A stretch of 54,522 nucleotides of DNA, taken from assembly GCA_964247295.1 (NCBI GenBank), contig CAXTTV010000008.1:1-54522 (forward strand), written 5' to 3'. This DNA comes from CAXTTV01 sp964247295 (GTDB lineage Bacteria; Chloroflexota; Ktedonobacteria; Ktedonobacterales; Ktedonobacteraceae). Both the position numbers and the translations under genes were made by a program. The notes beneath the pieces were generated by a model that was not told the DNA's origin, did no database searches, and saw nothing but the letters and a program-made list of their open reading frames with translations. Positions 21,057 to 29,001 of the stretch are shown here, one piece after another (positions within the stretch are counted from its first letter, which is position 1; every line of letters begins with the position of its first letter).

Positions 21057-22022
21057 ATGGCGAAAACTATCTGGGTTTTGGTCGAGATTGAAAACGGTCA
21101 GCCGGCCCGATCCTCGCTGGAGGTGCTGGGAAAAGCCGCCCAACTCGGGCGCGCGGAGGCGGTGGTGCTGGGGAAGGCGGCGGTTGAGGTTGCCCCTACC
21201 CTCGGAAAATATGGCGCGGAAAAAGTCTATGTCCACGCCGACTCTACCTATGATCAGTATTTGACGCTTCCCGCTGTCGATACACTAGGTGCTCTGATTC
21301 AACAGCATCAACCAGATCTGCTGCTGCTCCCTACGACGTATGATCTCCGCGATATCGCGGCCCGCCTGAATGTCCGTCACAGTCTTGGTCTGATTACCGA
21401 TGCGACGGATCTTGCCTATGAGGGCGATACTCTTCAGGTGACGGTTCCCTGGGGCGGCGAGACGGTCGTAACGGCGACCCATCCTCATGGCGGTCTAGGC
21501 ATTGTGCTGACCCGCCCCAAGGCTTTCGGCCTGATGGAGTTTGAGGGTCGCACCCCTGAGGTTGAGCAGGTTACTACGACGATCAGCGCGGATTCACAGA
21601 AGATTAAGGTTCTCAATACGGTGGTGGAGCAGAGCGATGGCCCGGCCCTTGAGGATGCTCCGGTGATTGTCAGTGGTGGTCGCGGCCTGGGTAAGGCTGA
21701 GAATTTCCACCATGTGGAGGAGCTGGCGACTGCTCTGGGTGGCGCTCCTGGCGCGACCCGCGCGATCGTAGATGCCGGCTGGCTCCCCTATAGCTATCAG
21801 ATTGGACAGACGGGTAAGACGGTAAAACCCACACTCTATGTGGCTGCGGGTATCAGCGGCGCGATCCAGCATCTGGCCGGTATGAAGGGCGCCAAATATA
21901 TTGTCGCGATCAATAAAGATGAGAACGCGCCGATCTTTTCGGTGGCCGATCTTGGGATCGTTGGCGATGCCCTGACGGTTCTTCCTCAGCTTACTGAGGA
22001 AGTAAAAAAACGCAAATCCTAG
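21057..22022 (+). CDS. etfA: Electron transfer flavoprotein alpha subunit
   Basis: The 321-residue FAD-binding subunit of ETF. The C-terminal FAD motif is clear: LYVAAGISGAIQHLAGM followed by IVAINKDENAPIFSVADLGIVGDA, with SGGRGLGKAENF in the middle. ATG 21057 has AGGAGG well placed, 15 bases after etfB. With EtfB it forms the flavin carrier; the downstream iron-sulfur protein is the likely acceptor. Confidence 0.96.
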   Translation: MAKTIWVLVEIENGQPARSSLEVLGKAAQLGRAEAVVLGKAAVEVAPTLGKYGAEKVYVHADSTYDQYLTLPAVDTLGALIQQHQPDLLLLPTTYDLRDIAARLNVRHSLGLITDATDLAYEGDTLQVTVPWGGETVVTATHPHGGLGIVLTRPKAFGLMEFEGRTPEVEQVTTTISADSQKIKVLNTVVEQSDGPALEDAPVIVSGGRGLGKAENFHHVEELATALGGAPGATRAIVDAGWLPYSYQIGQTGKTVKPTLYVAAGISGAIQHLAGMKGAKYIVAINKDENAPIFSVADLGIVGDALTVLPQLTEEVKKRKS

Positions 22023-22024
22023 CA

Positions 22025-22103
22025 CAAACTACCATCCACGTTGTGGATGCGACACAGACTCCGAGGTGGCATACTGACGCTGCCACCTCACACAGCTACA
22101 CGT
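22025..22103 (+). promoter_or_regulatory. Two hairpins between etfA and the oxidoreductase gene
   Basis: CATCCAC/GTGGATG lies near 22032-22048, and GAGGTGGCA/TGCCACCTC near 22063-22090. No T tract follows, so these are more likely mRNA stability or processing elements than terminators. Confidence 0.5.
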
Positions 22104-22125
22104 TTTTGACTTGACGGAGGTTTTG

Positions 22126-24240
22126 ATGACACCCCCAATCGTTTCGCCTACGGGGGGATGGATCGGCACTGCTATCTTTGCTCTGGTCTTTCTGGCAGCA
22201 TTGGCGCTGTTTGGTCTACGTGCCGGTCGGCTCGTAACTCTGCTCGCTAAGGCTCAACCCGAGGACCGAACTGACCATATTGATGACCGCATCGGAGAAT
22301 TTTTCCAGGTCGTGCTTGGTCAGAGCGGGGTGCTTCGCGATCCTATCCCTGGTATCGCCCACTTTTTTACCTTCTGGGGCTTTATTGTTATTCAGTTCGG
22401 TCTCCTGAACCTTATTTTCGGAGCCTTTAACGGTTCTCTTCCGCTTATTGGCGATAACCGGATCTTCGCAATTGTTCTTGATGTCTTTGTGATTTTTGTG
22501 TTTGTGTCTCTGGCTCTGTTCGCCTTCCGGCGCGGGGTGATCCGTCCCCGTCAGCTTCAAAGTAATCTCCATGGCCCCTGGGATGGCTTTATAATCCTCG
22601 GTCTGATCCTGGCGGTGATCTTTACTCTGGCGGTTGTGGAGATTTTTGAGTTCGCGGCCAGCAATGGCGCGGCCTGGACCCCGATTGGCTCCTGGCTTGG
22701 CCCGGCCTTTTTCGGCCTGGGTGCCGCTACTAATGTGGTGCTTTTCCGCATATTCTGGTGGCTGCATATTCTGGTGGTGCTAAGCTTCCTGATCTATCTG
22801 CCACGCTCCAAACATCTGCACTTGCTGGCAACTCCCTTCAATGTGTTTTTCCGCAGCTATAAGCCACGCGGCGCGCTCCCCCTGCTGGAAAACATCGAGG
22901 AGCGCGAGGACTATGGCGTCTCTAAGGCGGAGCAGTTCACCTGGAAACAGCTTCTGGATGGCTACGCCTGCACGGAGTGCGGTCGCTGTAATACGGTCTG
23001 CCCTGCCTCAAATACTGGCAAACCTTTGTTTCCAAAAGAGATTATTCTGGGGGGCAAAGAGGCGCTGTTCGATCAGAGCGATGAGATTCTTGGCCCCAAT
23101 AATCTTTTTAATAAGATTGGTCGCGGCAAATCGACGCTCAATGAGCCGGAGGATAACAAAGAGCATCTGCCTATGGTTGGTGGAATTATCAGCCAGGAGG
23201 CGCTCTGGTCCTGTACAACCTGTATGGCCTGTATGGAGATCTGCCCGGTCGCGATCGAGCATGTGCCGAAGATTGTGGATATGCGCCGCCATCTGGTGAT
23301 GGAGGAGAGCGAGTTCCCGGTTGAGGTGACTTCGCTGTTCAATAATATTGAGCGCAATGGTAACCCCTGGGAGATTAGCAATGATAAGCGCGCCGAGTGG
23401 GCCGCTGGCCTGGGGGTACCGCTGCTTCAGGATAATCCCGAGGCCGATGTGCTGTACTGGGTCGGTTGTATGGGCTCCTTTGATGAGCGTAACAAGAAGG
23501 TCGCGACCTCGGTGGCGAAGGTGCTGCTGGCCGCGAAGGTGAATTTCGCGATCCTTGGTCCCGAGGAGTCCTGCACTGGCGATCCCGCCCGCCGTATCGG
23601 GAACGAGTATCTCTGGCAGATGCAGGCGATGCAAAACATTGAGACGCTCAATAACTATGGCTTCGGGAAATCTGAAGTTGGCGATCACAATCACGCTCAA
23701 GCCAAACACCGCTTGATTTTGACGGCCTGCCCCCACTGCTTTAATACGATTGGGAACGAGTACCCACAGCTTGGTGGTAACTATCATGTGGCCCACCACA
23801 CGGAGTTTATCGATCAGTTGCTGGCCGATCAGAAGTTGAAGCTGCCTGAGGGCTTCGATCAGCGCAAGCTGACCTATCACGATCCCTGCTATATTGGTCG
23901 CTACAACGACATCTATGAACAACCCCGCCGTGTACTGACGGTGCTCAATAGTAATGGTGTGACCGAGATGGAGCGCAGCCGCAACAAGAGTATGTGCTGT
24001 GGCGGCGGCGGCGGTCGGGCCTGGATGGAGGAGAAGATCGGCACGCGTATCAACCAGACCCGCGTGAAGCAGGCCCTAGATACCAAATCTGAGGTGATGG
24101 CGGCGGCCTGCCCCTTCTGTATCTCGATGTTTGAGGATGGTTTAAAAGGTGTCGAGGCCGAAGATCAAATGCAGATCGAGGACATCTCCGAGATTGTCGC
24201 TCGGGCGATTGATCAGCCGGTAACGCCCAGGGTTCGCTAA
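22126..24240 (+). CDS. Membrane-bound ETF:menaquinone oxidoreductase (iron-sulfur, CCG-domain)
   Basis: The 704-residue protein has an N-terminal membrane region of about six helices (about 10-245; NarI-like with His residues that could bind heme b). Next come two [4Fe-4S] clusters (CTECGRCNTVCP near 288 and CTTCMACMEICP near 365), then two CCG-type cysteine-rich segments (GCMGSFDERNKK...ESCTGDPARR and ACPHCFNTIGNEYP, DPCYIGRYNDIYE, MCCGGGGGRAW). This is the architecture of EMO-type ETF:menaquinone oxidoreductases, and it sits directly after etfBA. ATG 22126 is chosen because GGAGG is five bases away; a TTG at 22111 is upstream. Confidence 0.88.
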   Translation: MTPPIVSPTGGWIGTAIFALVFLAALALFGLRAGRLVTLLAKAQPEDRTDHIDDRIGEFFQVVLGQSGVLRDPIPGIAHFFTFWGFIVIQFGLLNLIFGAFNGSLPLIGDNRIFAIVLDVFVIFVFVSLALFAFRRGVIRPRQLQSNLHGPWDGFIILGLILAVIFTLAVVEIFEFAASNGAAWTPIGSWLGPAFFGLGAATNVVLFRIFWWLHILVVLSFLIYLPRSKHLHLLATPFNVFFRSYKPRGALPLLENIEEREDYGVSKAEQFTWKQLLDGYACTECGRCNTVCPASNTGKPLFPKEIILGGKEALFDQSDEILGPNNLFNKIGRGKSTLNEPEDNKEHLPMVGGIISQEALWSCTTCMACMEICPVAIEHVPKIVDMRRHLVMEESEFPVEVTSLFNNIERNGNPWEISNDKRAEWAAGLGVPLLQDNPEADVLYWVGCMGSFDERNKKVATSVAKVLLAAKVNFAILGPEESCTGDPARRIGNEYLWQMQAMQNIETLNNYGFGKSEVGDHNHAQAKHRLILTACPHCFNTIGNEYPQLGGNYHVAHHTEFIDQLLADQKLKLPEGFDQRKLTYHDPCYIGRYNDIYEQPRRVLTVLNSNGVTEMERSRNKSMCCGGGGGRAWMEEKIGTRINQTRVKQALDTKSEVMAAACPFCISMFEDGLKGVEAEDQMQIEDISEIVARAIDQPVTPRVR

Positions 24241-24244
24241 ACAG

Positions 24245-24282
24245 AAAAGGCCCGGAGGGAGCAATTCCTTCGGGCCTTTTTG
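24245..24282. terminator. Bidirectional intrinsic terminator
   Basis: AAAAGGCCCGGAGGGA and TTCCTTCGGGCCTTTTT form a long stem with the loop GCAA, giving T tracts on both strands. It separates the oxidoreductase gene (plus) from the methyltransferase gene (minus). Confidence 0.92.
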
Positions 24283-24317
24283 TAAGCCTGCTCTCAAACG
24301 CACATAAATGTGCTTTC

Positions 24318-25205
24318 CTACATCTGCGTCCGACTAATAACAAACTGCCGTGTCTGAATATGTGGAACCTCAAGCCCTTCCTTATAATAGACCTTTCCCC
24401 ACTCCCAGAGTCGCTTCACTGACTCTTGAAAAATGTCATTGGGCACTCCCCAGGTTCCCGACCAGACCCGATTCTCAACGTTCTCTATCACCTGCTGCGG
24501 TATCACTTCTGAGTTCCATTTGACAACATGTATCTCCTGGGACAGGCGTCCTTGCTGCCGCAACCACTCTTCGGCCATGCCAATTGAATATGTTGCTACC
24601 GGGCTGTCCGGGCTTCCACCAAGCTCCCTGACAATCTCCTTCCATCTGGTATCAATCGTGATCCGATCGGATTGTACATAGGCATCCCAACAGTGCAGAA
24701 AAAAACCGCCCGGCTTCAGGACGCGCAAAATCTCGCGCAATGCCTGCTGCCAATTATGCACAAGATGAAATATATGTACAGCCACCACTACATCTATGGT
24801 CTGAGAGAGAATTGGGAGATCGGTCATGTCAGCGGTAATCAGACGCATCGATGCATTTCTGGCTTGACTACGATAGCGGGCTACCCGTTGAGGCATACAA
24901 GCGGGATGCTCCTCTGGCTGCCGGCCCCACTGGTCTTGCTCTTCGCTCCAACCATCTGCTCGCAATTTTTTTTGCAGTTGGGTAAGCATGTTCTCTGAAA
25001 TATCTACGCCGATATAGTTGTGGCCCAGACTCGCCAATGGCAGGGCAATTCGACCAGTCCCAATCCCAACCTCTAGAAATCTGGTCTCTAAGGTCGCTTT
25101 CGCAACTTTCTCTAGCCCTCGCGCGATCATTTCCGAGATCTCGGGAGGATAGCCGCGCGTCTGATCATAAATATGGGCCACTGGATCAAAAGAAAGTGAC
25201 TTCAT
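24318..25205 (-). CDS. Class I SAM-dependent methyltransferase
   Basis: The 295-residue protein has the Rossmann methyltransferase motifs: motif I FLEVGIGTGRIALPL with GVDISENML, motif II RLITADMTDLP, motif III ILRVLKPGGFFLHCWD. An Arg/Gln-rich insertion of about 25 residues lies between motif I and II (EEQDQWGRQPEEHPACMPQRV). It is a methyltransferase-type-11-like enzyme; the substrate is unknown. GGGAG eight bases before ATG 25205 supports the start. It is transcribed with or after the acyl-CoA dehydrogenase, 64 bases downstream of it. Confidence 0.88.
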   Translation of the reverse strand: MKSLSFDPVAHIYDQTRGYPPEISEMIARGLEKVAKATLETRFLEVGIGTGRIALPLASLGHNYIGVDISENMLTQLQKKLRADGWSEEQDQWGRQPEEHPACMPQRVARYRSQARNASMRLITADMTDLPILSQTIDVVVAVHIFHLVHNWQQALREILRVLKPGGFFLHCWDAYVQSDRITIDTRWKEIVRELGGSPDSPVATYSIGMAEEWLRQQGRLSQEIHVVKWNSEVIPQQVIENVENRVWSGTWGVPNDIFQESVKRLWEWGKVYYKEGLEVPHIQTRQFVISRTQM

Positions 25206-25269
25206 TTTATCGCTCCCTCATGTGGGATAGCTACAATCTTTTGAAGATCATAGCTATCTCCTCTCCAGA

Positions 25270-26424
25270 TCACTTTGCTAGTTCAGTCAGTAACGCACGA
25301 GCAATCACCATTCTCTGGATCTGATTCGTTCCCTCATAGATTTGGGTGATTTTAGCATCACGCATCATCCGCTCAGCCGGATACTCTTTCATGTATCCGT
25401 AGCCACCAAGGATCTGGATGGCGTCATTGGTGACAGAGATCGCGGTATCCGATGCGTAAAGTTTCGCCATCGCCGAGAACTTGCTAAAGTTCCGCTCTCC
25501 AGAATCGATGAGCTCGCCAATATTGTAGATCAACAGGCGCGAGGCTTCAACTCTGGTCGCCATATCAGCCAGCATAAATTGAATGCCCTGGTTCTCGGCG
25601 ATCGGCTTGCCAAACTGGATACGCTCCTGAGAGTAGCTAACGGCCAGATCCAGCGCTCCCTGCGCAATTCCCAGGGCTTGCGCGCCAATTCCTGGTCGGG
25701 TGCGGTCCAGGGTCATCATAGCAATCTTAAAGCCATCGCCCTCTTTGCCCAGCAGATTTTCAGCCGGAACCTCGCAATCCTCGAAGATCAGCTCAGCGGT
25801 CTGCGAACCTTTGATCCCCATTTTTTCTTCGATCCGCCCAACCGAGAAACCGGGAAAGTCTTTCTCGACGATAAAGCCGCTGATCCCCCGCGTCCCTTTC
25901 TCACGATCGGTAATCGCGAAAATGGAGTTGACATGGGCCAGCCCACCATTGGTGATAAAGCGTTTAGAGCCGTTCAGGATGTACTTGTCTCCTTTGCGAA
26001 CGGCGGTTGTCCCCATCGCGGCGGCGTCAGAACCCGACCCCGACTCCGTAAGGCCATAGGCTGCCAGCCACTCACCACTCGCGAGCTTCGGGAGATAACG
26101 GCTCTTTTGCTCGTCGTTTCCACCAAGCAGGATCGGCGTGGAGCCTAACTGGTGCACGGCCAGCAAGAGCCCAGTGGTGGCACAATACTGTGAAAGCGCC
26201 TCGATCGCCATCAGGATCGAGAGCTCGCTGGCACCAATCCCACCATACGTCTCTGGGAACGGCATGGCGTAGATATCTTGCTGCGCCAACAGATTGCTCA
26301 TGTCCCAGGGAAACTCTCCTGTCCGATCTATCTCAGCCGCGCGCGGCGCGACCCGCTCTTTCGCCAGATCTCGGATCGCTTCAATTAATCCCTGCTCCTC
26401 TTCGGAAAGATGCGACACTACCAT
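25270..26424 (-). CDS. Acyl-CoA dehydrogenase
   Basis: FAD enzyme of 384 residues that oxidises acyl-CoA and hands electrons to ETF. The pattern includes AYGLTESGSGSDAAAMGTTA (FAD-contact strand), FITNGGLAHVN, RIQFGKPIAENQGIQFMLADMA, QILGGYGYMKEYPAERMMRDAKITQIYEGTNQIQRMVIAR, in which the catalytic base Glu is the E of YEGT. Start ATG 26424 is preferred over the GTG at 26433, with GGGGTG six bases away. Its substrate chain length cannot be read, but sequence style is like short-chain/butyryl-CoA-type dehydrogenases. Its natural partners etfBA and the oxidoreductase lie upstream on the other strand. Confidence 0.94.
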   Translation of the reverse strand: MVVSHLSEEEQGLIEAIRDLAKERVAPRAAEIDRTGEFPWDMSNLLAQQDIYAMPFPETYGGIGASELSILMAIEALSQYCATTGLLLAVHQLGSTPILLGGNDEQKSRYLPKLASGEWLAAYGLTESGSGSDAAAMGTTAVRKGDKYILNGSKRFITNGGLAHVNSIFAITDREKGTRGISGFIVEKDFPGFSVGRIEEKMGIKGSQTAELIFEDCEVPAENLLGKEGDGFKIAMMTLDRTRPGIGAQALGIAQGALDLAVSYSQERIQFGKPIAENQGIQFMLADMATRVEASRLLIYNIGELIDSGERNFSKFSAMAKLYASDTAISVTNDAIQILGGYGYMKEYPAERMMRDAKITQIYEGTNQIQRMVIARALLTELAK

Positions 26425-26549
26425 AAAAAACACCCCTTTGTCGGTTTGCTACTCTGCGTTTTCTTCAATAAATATACATATTTATCGTCATATATACATA
26501 TTTATTGTATCCTTTTAGATAGGATGCAATCAAGCGCCTTGTGGGAAAA

Positions 26550-26660
26550 GCAGGGCTATTTCATTCTCTTTCCCGCCGCCTTCGGCGGCGGGAAAGAGAG
26601 GAAGGAGATGAGCAGGGACACCCCTGGACCCCCTTTCCTTCCAGAGTGAAATAGCCCTGC
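26550..26660. mobile_element. MITE-like inverted-repeat element, 111 bases
   Basis: Outer arms GCAGGGCTATTTCA-n-TCT (26550-26567) and AGA-n-TGAAATAGCCCTGC (26643-26660) are complementary apart from one base. Inside the left half is a second perfect inverted repeat of 16 base pairs, TCTCTTTCCCGCCGCC with GGCGGCGGGAAAGAGA (26565-26580 with 26584-26599), loop TTC. It encodes nothing. The two-level inverted repeat and short length suggest a miniature nonautonomous element or an extragenic palindrome. No target duplication is evident. Confidence 0.5.
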
Positions 26661-26676
26661 TGCTGATGCGTTCAGG

Positions 26677-26705
26677 TTGCACCGGGAATGAACACGTGAT
26701 ATAAT
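26677..26705 (+). promoter_or_regulatory. Promoter for nusA
   Basis: TTGCAC at 26677-26682 and TATAAT at 26700-26705 with 17 bases between, immediately after the inverted-repeat element and 137 bases upstream of nusA. Confidence 0.75.
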
Positions 26706-26740
26706 CTGCTTTAGAATAGTAGAAGATCTTGATGTTTACG

Positions 26741-26764
26741 AAAAGTGGGTTAGATCCCACTTTT
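26741..26764 (+). terminator. Terminator-like hairpin in the nusA leader
   Basis: AAAAGTGGG (26741-26749) pairs with CCCACTTTT (26756-26764), loop TTAGAT. The stem ends in TTTT and CTGTTTG, so it is a modest intrinsic terminator placed between promoter and nusA start. It could serve attenuation of nusA, whose product stimulates pausing and termination. Confidence 0.6.
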
Positions 26765-26842
26765 CTGTTTGCCAGGGACTTTTTTCGTACTTAAAAAACT
26801 TAACGGTTGTGTTACCGGGCGATCTTGCGGGAGGAGCATCGC

Positions 26843-28030
26843 ATGAGAAGTGAGTTTCAGGCTGCCATTGCGCAGCTAATAGCAGAGAAGGGTCTGCCCC
26901 GCGAAGTGGTGATGGAGACTGTTGCTACCGCCCTACTGTCCGCTTACCGGAAGAGTTTCGGAGGCGGTGAGAACGTTCGGATTGAGGTTGACAAGAACGG
27001 CGAGGTCCATGTCTGGGCGGCGAAACAGATTGTAGCTCGGGTTGAGGACGCGAATGAGCAGATCTCCCTCGCTGAGGCACAACGCCTCGATCCCCATGCG
27101 GCTCTCGGTCAGATGATGGATGTAGACTCTTCATTTATCTTCGCACGTATTCCGGCCCAAACGGCGAAACAGGTGATCCTGCAACGTATACGCGAGGCCG
27201 AACATGAGCACCTCTACGATCAGCTCAAGGATTGGATCGGCGAGATCCGCATCGGGACACTCACCCGCAAGGACCCTGTTCGCGGCTGGCTGCTCGATTT
27301 CAATAATGCGGAACGCATCGAAGGGGTCATGCCCCCCACCGAAGAGGTTCCAACCGAGCATTATAAGCCAAACCAACGCGTTCAGGTGTTTGTCTACGAT
27401 GTGCGCCGCGTCCCAGGACGCATGCTCCAGGTACTGGTTTCTCGTACCCATCGCGATCTGGTTCGCCGCCTTTTTGAGCGCGAGGTCCCGGAGATCTACG
27501 ATGGGACGGTTGAAATTAAAGGGATCGCTCGTGAGCCTGGCAGTCGCTCAAAGGTTGCGGTGGTGGCCCGCCAGGAAAGCCTTGATCCGATCGGCTCGTG
27601 CGTGGGAGTACGCGGTACGCGAATTAATGCGATTGTCCGCGATTTGAATGACGAGAAGATCGATATTATCCTGTGGAACGCTGACCCCGCGACGTTTGTG
27701 TCGAATGCTCTCAGTCCGGTAAAACCTTTGAAGGTCCAGCTTCGTGAGGCCGATCATACGGCTTTTGTGACGGTTCCAGAAAGACAACTCTCTCTGGCTA
27801 TCGGAAAAGATGGGCAGAATGCCCGGCTGGCGGCAAAGCTGACGGGCTGGCGCGTCGATGTGACAAAACCAGCGGAAGGCGAGGAGGTTACCCTCCCCGA
27901 GGAGGAGCCTCAGGTCAGTGCTCTGACTTCAAGCTCCCCCACTGGCCGACGCGATCGCAACGAGCGCCATGAGCGCGGCGATCGAAATGAACGCTCCCGC
28001 CGATCGCGTGGGAATCGTTACCACAACTAG
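26843..28030 (+). CDS. nusA: Transcription elongation/termination factor NusA
   Basis: The 395-residue protein has the NusA N-terminal domain (about 1-130; MRSEFQAAIAQLIAEKG), an S1 domain (about 130-205; GEIRIGTLTRKDPVRGWLLDF), and two KH domains (about 225-345; ARQESLDPIGSCVGVRGTRINAIV and ERQLSLAIGKDGQNARLAAKLTGW). It ends in an Arg/Asp/Asn-rich basic tail (RRDRNERHERGDRNERSRRSR). NusA binds RNA polymerase and RNA and affects pausing, termination and antitermination. The start ATG 26843 has GGGAGGAG nine bases away; an upstream GTG-like extension is unlikely. rimP, which usually precedes nusA, is not present here. Confidence 0.96.
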   Translation: MRSEFQAAIAQLIAEKGLPREVVMETVATALLSAYRKSFGGGENVRIEVDKNGEVHVWAAKQIVARVEDANEQISLAEAQRLDPHAALGQMMDVDSSFIFARIPAQTAKQVILQRIREAEHEHLYDQLKDWIGEIRIGTLTRKDPVRGWLLDFNNAERIEGVMPPTEEVPTEHYKPNQRVQVFVYDVRRVPGRMLQVLVSRTHRDLVRRLFEREVPEIYDGTVEIKGIAREPGSRSKVAVVARQESLDPIGSCVGVRGTRINAIVRDLNDEKIDIILWNADPATFVSNALSPVKPLKVQLREADHTAFVTVPERQLSLAIGKDGQNARLAAKLTGWRVDVTKPAEGEEVTLPEEEPQVSALTSSSPTGRRDRNERHERGDRNERSRRSRGNRYHN

Positions 28031-28058
28031 ATTTTTTGTAGAGAGGGAGGGGAAAACG

Positions 28059-28415
28059 ATGGCGAAATCTAAATCTCAACCACAGCGACCAAAACATATA
28101 CCGATGCGTACGTGCATTGCCTGTAAAGAGAATAAATCTAAACGGGAGCTACTCCGCGTTGTTCGCACTCCCGATGGACATGTCTCGATCGATCCCACAG
28201 GCAAAAAGTCTGGACGTGGAGCTTACCTCTGCGCCCGACTCGTCTGCTGGGAACAGGCTCTTAAACGGAAAAGACTGGAACATGAGTTTGAGACTGAGCT
28301 CTCTCCCGAGGATCGCTCAGAGATCGAGGCGTATATTGAGACGCTCCCAAGGGATGATCTTCCTTTGCCTTCTCAATCCACCTCTTCCCTGACTCGTTCC
28401 GGCAATGCGTCCTGA
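28059..28415 (+). CDS. rnpM: RNA-binding protein RnpM (YlxR)
   Basis: The 118-residue product has the YlxR signature RTCIACKENKSKRELLRVVRTPDGHVSIDPTGKKSGRGAYLC, a small zinc-less nucleic-acid-binding domain known to bind RNase P and affect its activity. Start ATG 28059 is chosen because GGGAGGGG lies six bases upstream; an upstream frame starts inside nusA. The C-terminus has a Ser/Pro-rich extension of about 20 residues. The usual neighbours nusA and infB flank it, but the L7Ae-like ylxQ gene does not follow. Confidence 0.93.
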   Translation: MAKSKSQPQRPKHIPMRTCIACKENKSKRELLRVVRTPDGHVSIDPTGKKSGRGAYLCARLVCWEQALKRKRLEHEFETELSPEDRSEIEAYIETLPRDDLPLPSQSTSSLTRSGNAS

Positions 28416-28501
28416 TATCAATAACTCCCTTGCTTTATAAAACAAGGCACCTCTCAAGCGCTCTGGTCACTTGATACGGGTCACCTTTTCATGACTATCT
28501 G

Positions 28502-28544
28502 TTGCAAGAAGATCTTTGGTGCGCTATACTGTTGGTGCTATACT
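28502..28544 (+). promoter_or_regulatory. Tandem promoters in the infB leader
   Basis: TTGCAA (28502-28507) and TATACT (28525-28530) are 17 bases apart. A second TATACT (28539-28544) has TTTGGT at 28516-28521, again 17 bases away. The two -10 boxes sit in direct repeats containing TGC(G)CTATACTG. Confidence 0.6.
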
Positions 28545-28890
28545 GAAAAGCATAGAGATCAGTCGCTTTTCTGCTTTCAGGGCTGGTAGGCTTTCCAGAG
28601 GCATTCTTTCTTTTTTCCGCTTCTGATCGCGTCTCCATCCTGTCTTTAATACGAATCAACTTTATTCTCGACTTTTTTTATTGTTCCTATCCTTTTTGGA
28701 TAGGCAGTCGCAACACAGATAGTTCTATGCGTCATTATATCTCGACTCTTTTGACAGAGAACACAGCCCCTCGTCTCATCGGGCAGTTGTGGCAAGTGAA
28801 GTTTGCGGAGCAATCGCTATGATCTGTTAATCCAACAGCATCTACGCCCTGGAGCGCAGACGTTTCCATGCCTGGCACTGCACCAACGAG

Positions 28891-28934
28891 GGACTGTCTC
28901 CCCTTTTGTTATGGGAAGGCGACAGTCCTTTTTT
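28891..28934 (+). terminator. Terminator in the infB leader
   Basis: GGACTGTC (28891-28898) pairs with GACAGTCC (28921-28928), enclosing CCC/GGG, and is followed by TTTTTT (28929-28934). It would stop transcripts from the tandem promoters or from nusA-rnpM unless overcome. Confidence 0.8.
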
Positions 28935-29001
28935 GTGGCTGTAAAAAAGAGATTTCCAACGCCTTTTATGGCGCATCATCTGGTAGAAGGGAGTCTTCTT
29001 C

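Larger units (their letters stand above)
28416..29001 (+). promoter_or_regulatory. Unusually long leader between rnpM and infB
   Basis: This 586-base region interrupts the usual rnpM-infB junction. It contains two promoter candidates (28502-28544), a hairpin CCTATCC/GGATAGG (28686-28692 with 28698-28704), and a strong terminator (28891-28934) 67 bases before infB. No tRNA, RNase P or SRP motifs are seen. A small RNA ending at the terminator is possible. Confidence 0.5.

Noticed and set aside
28727..28822. 31-residue frame (MRHYISTLL...) in the infB leader
   Set aside because: No ribosome-binding site; composition not convincing. Could be a leader peptide but nothing supports that.
28840..28934. 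T-box riboswitch in the infB leader
   Set aside because: No AGGGTGG-type T-box core near the terminator and infB is not a usual T-box target.
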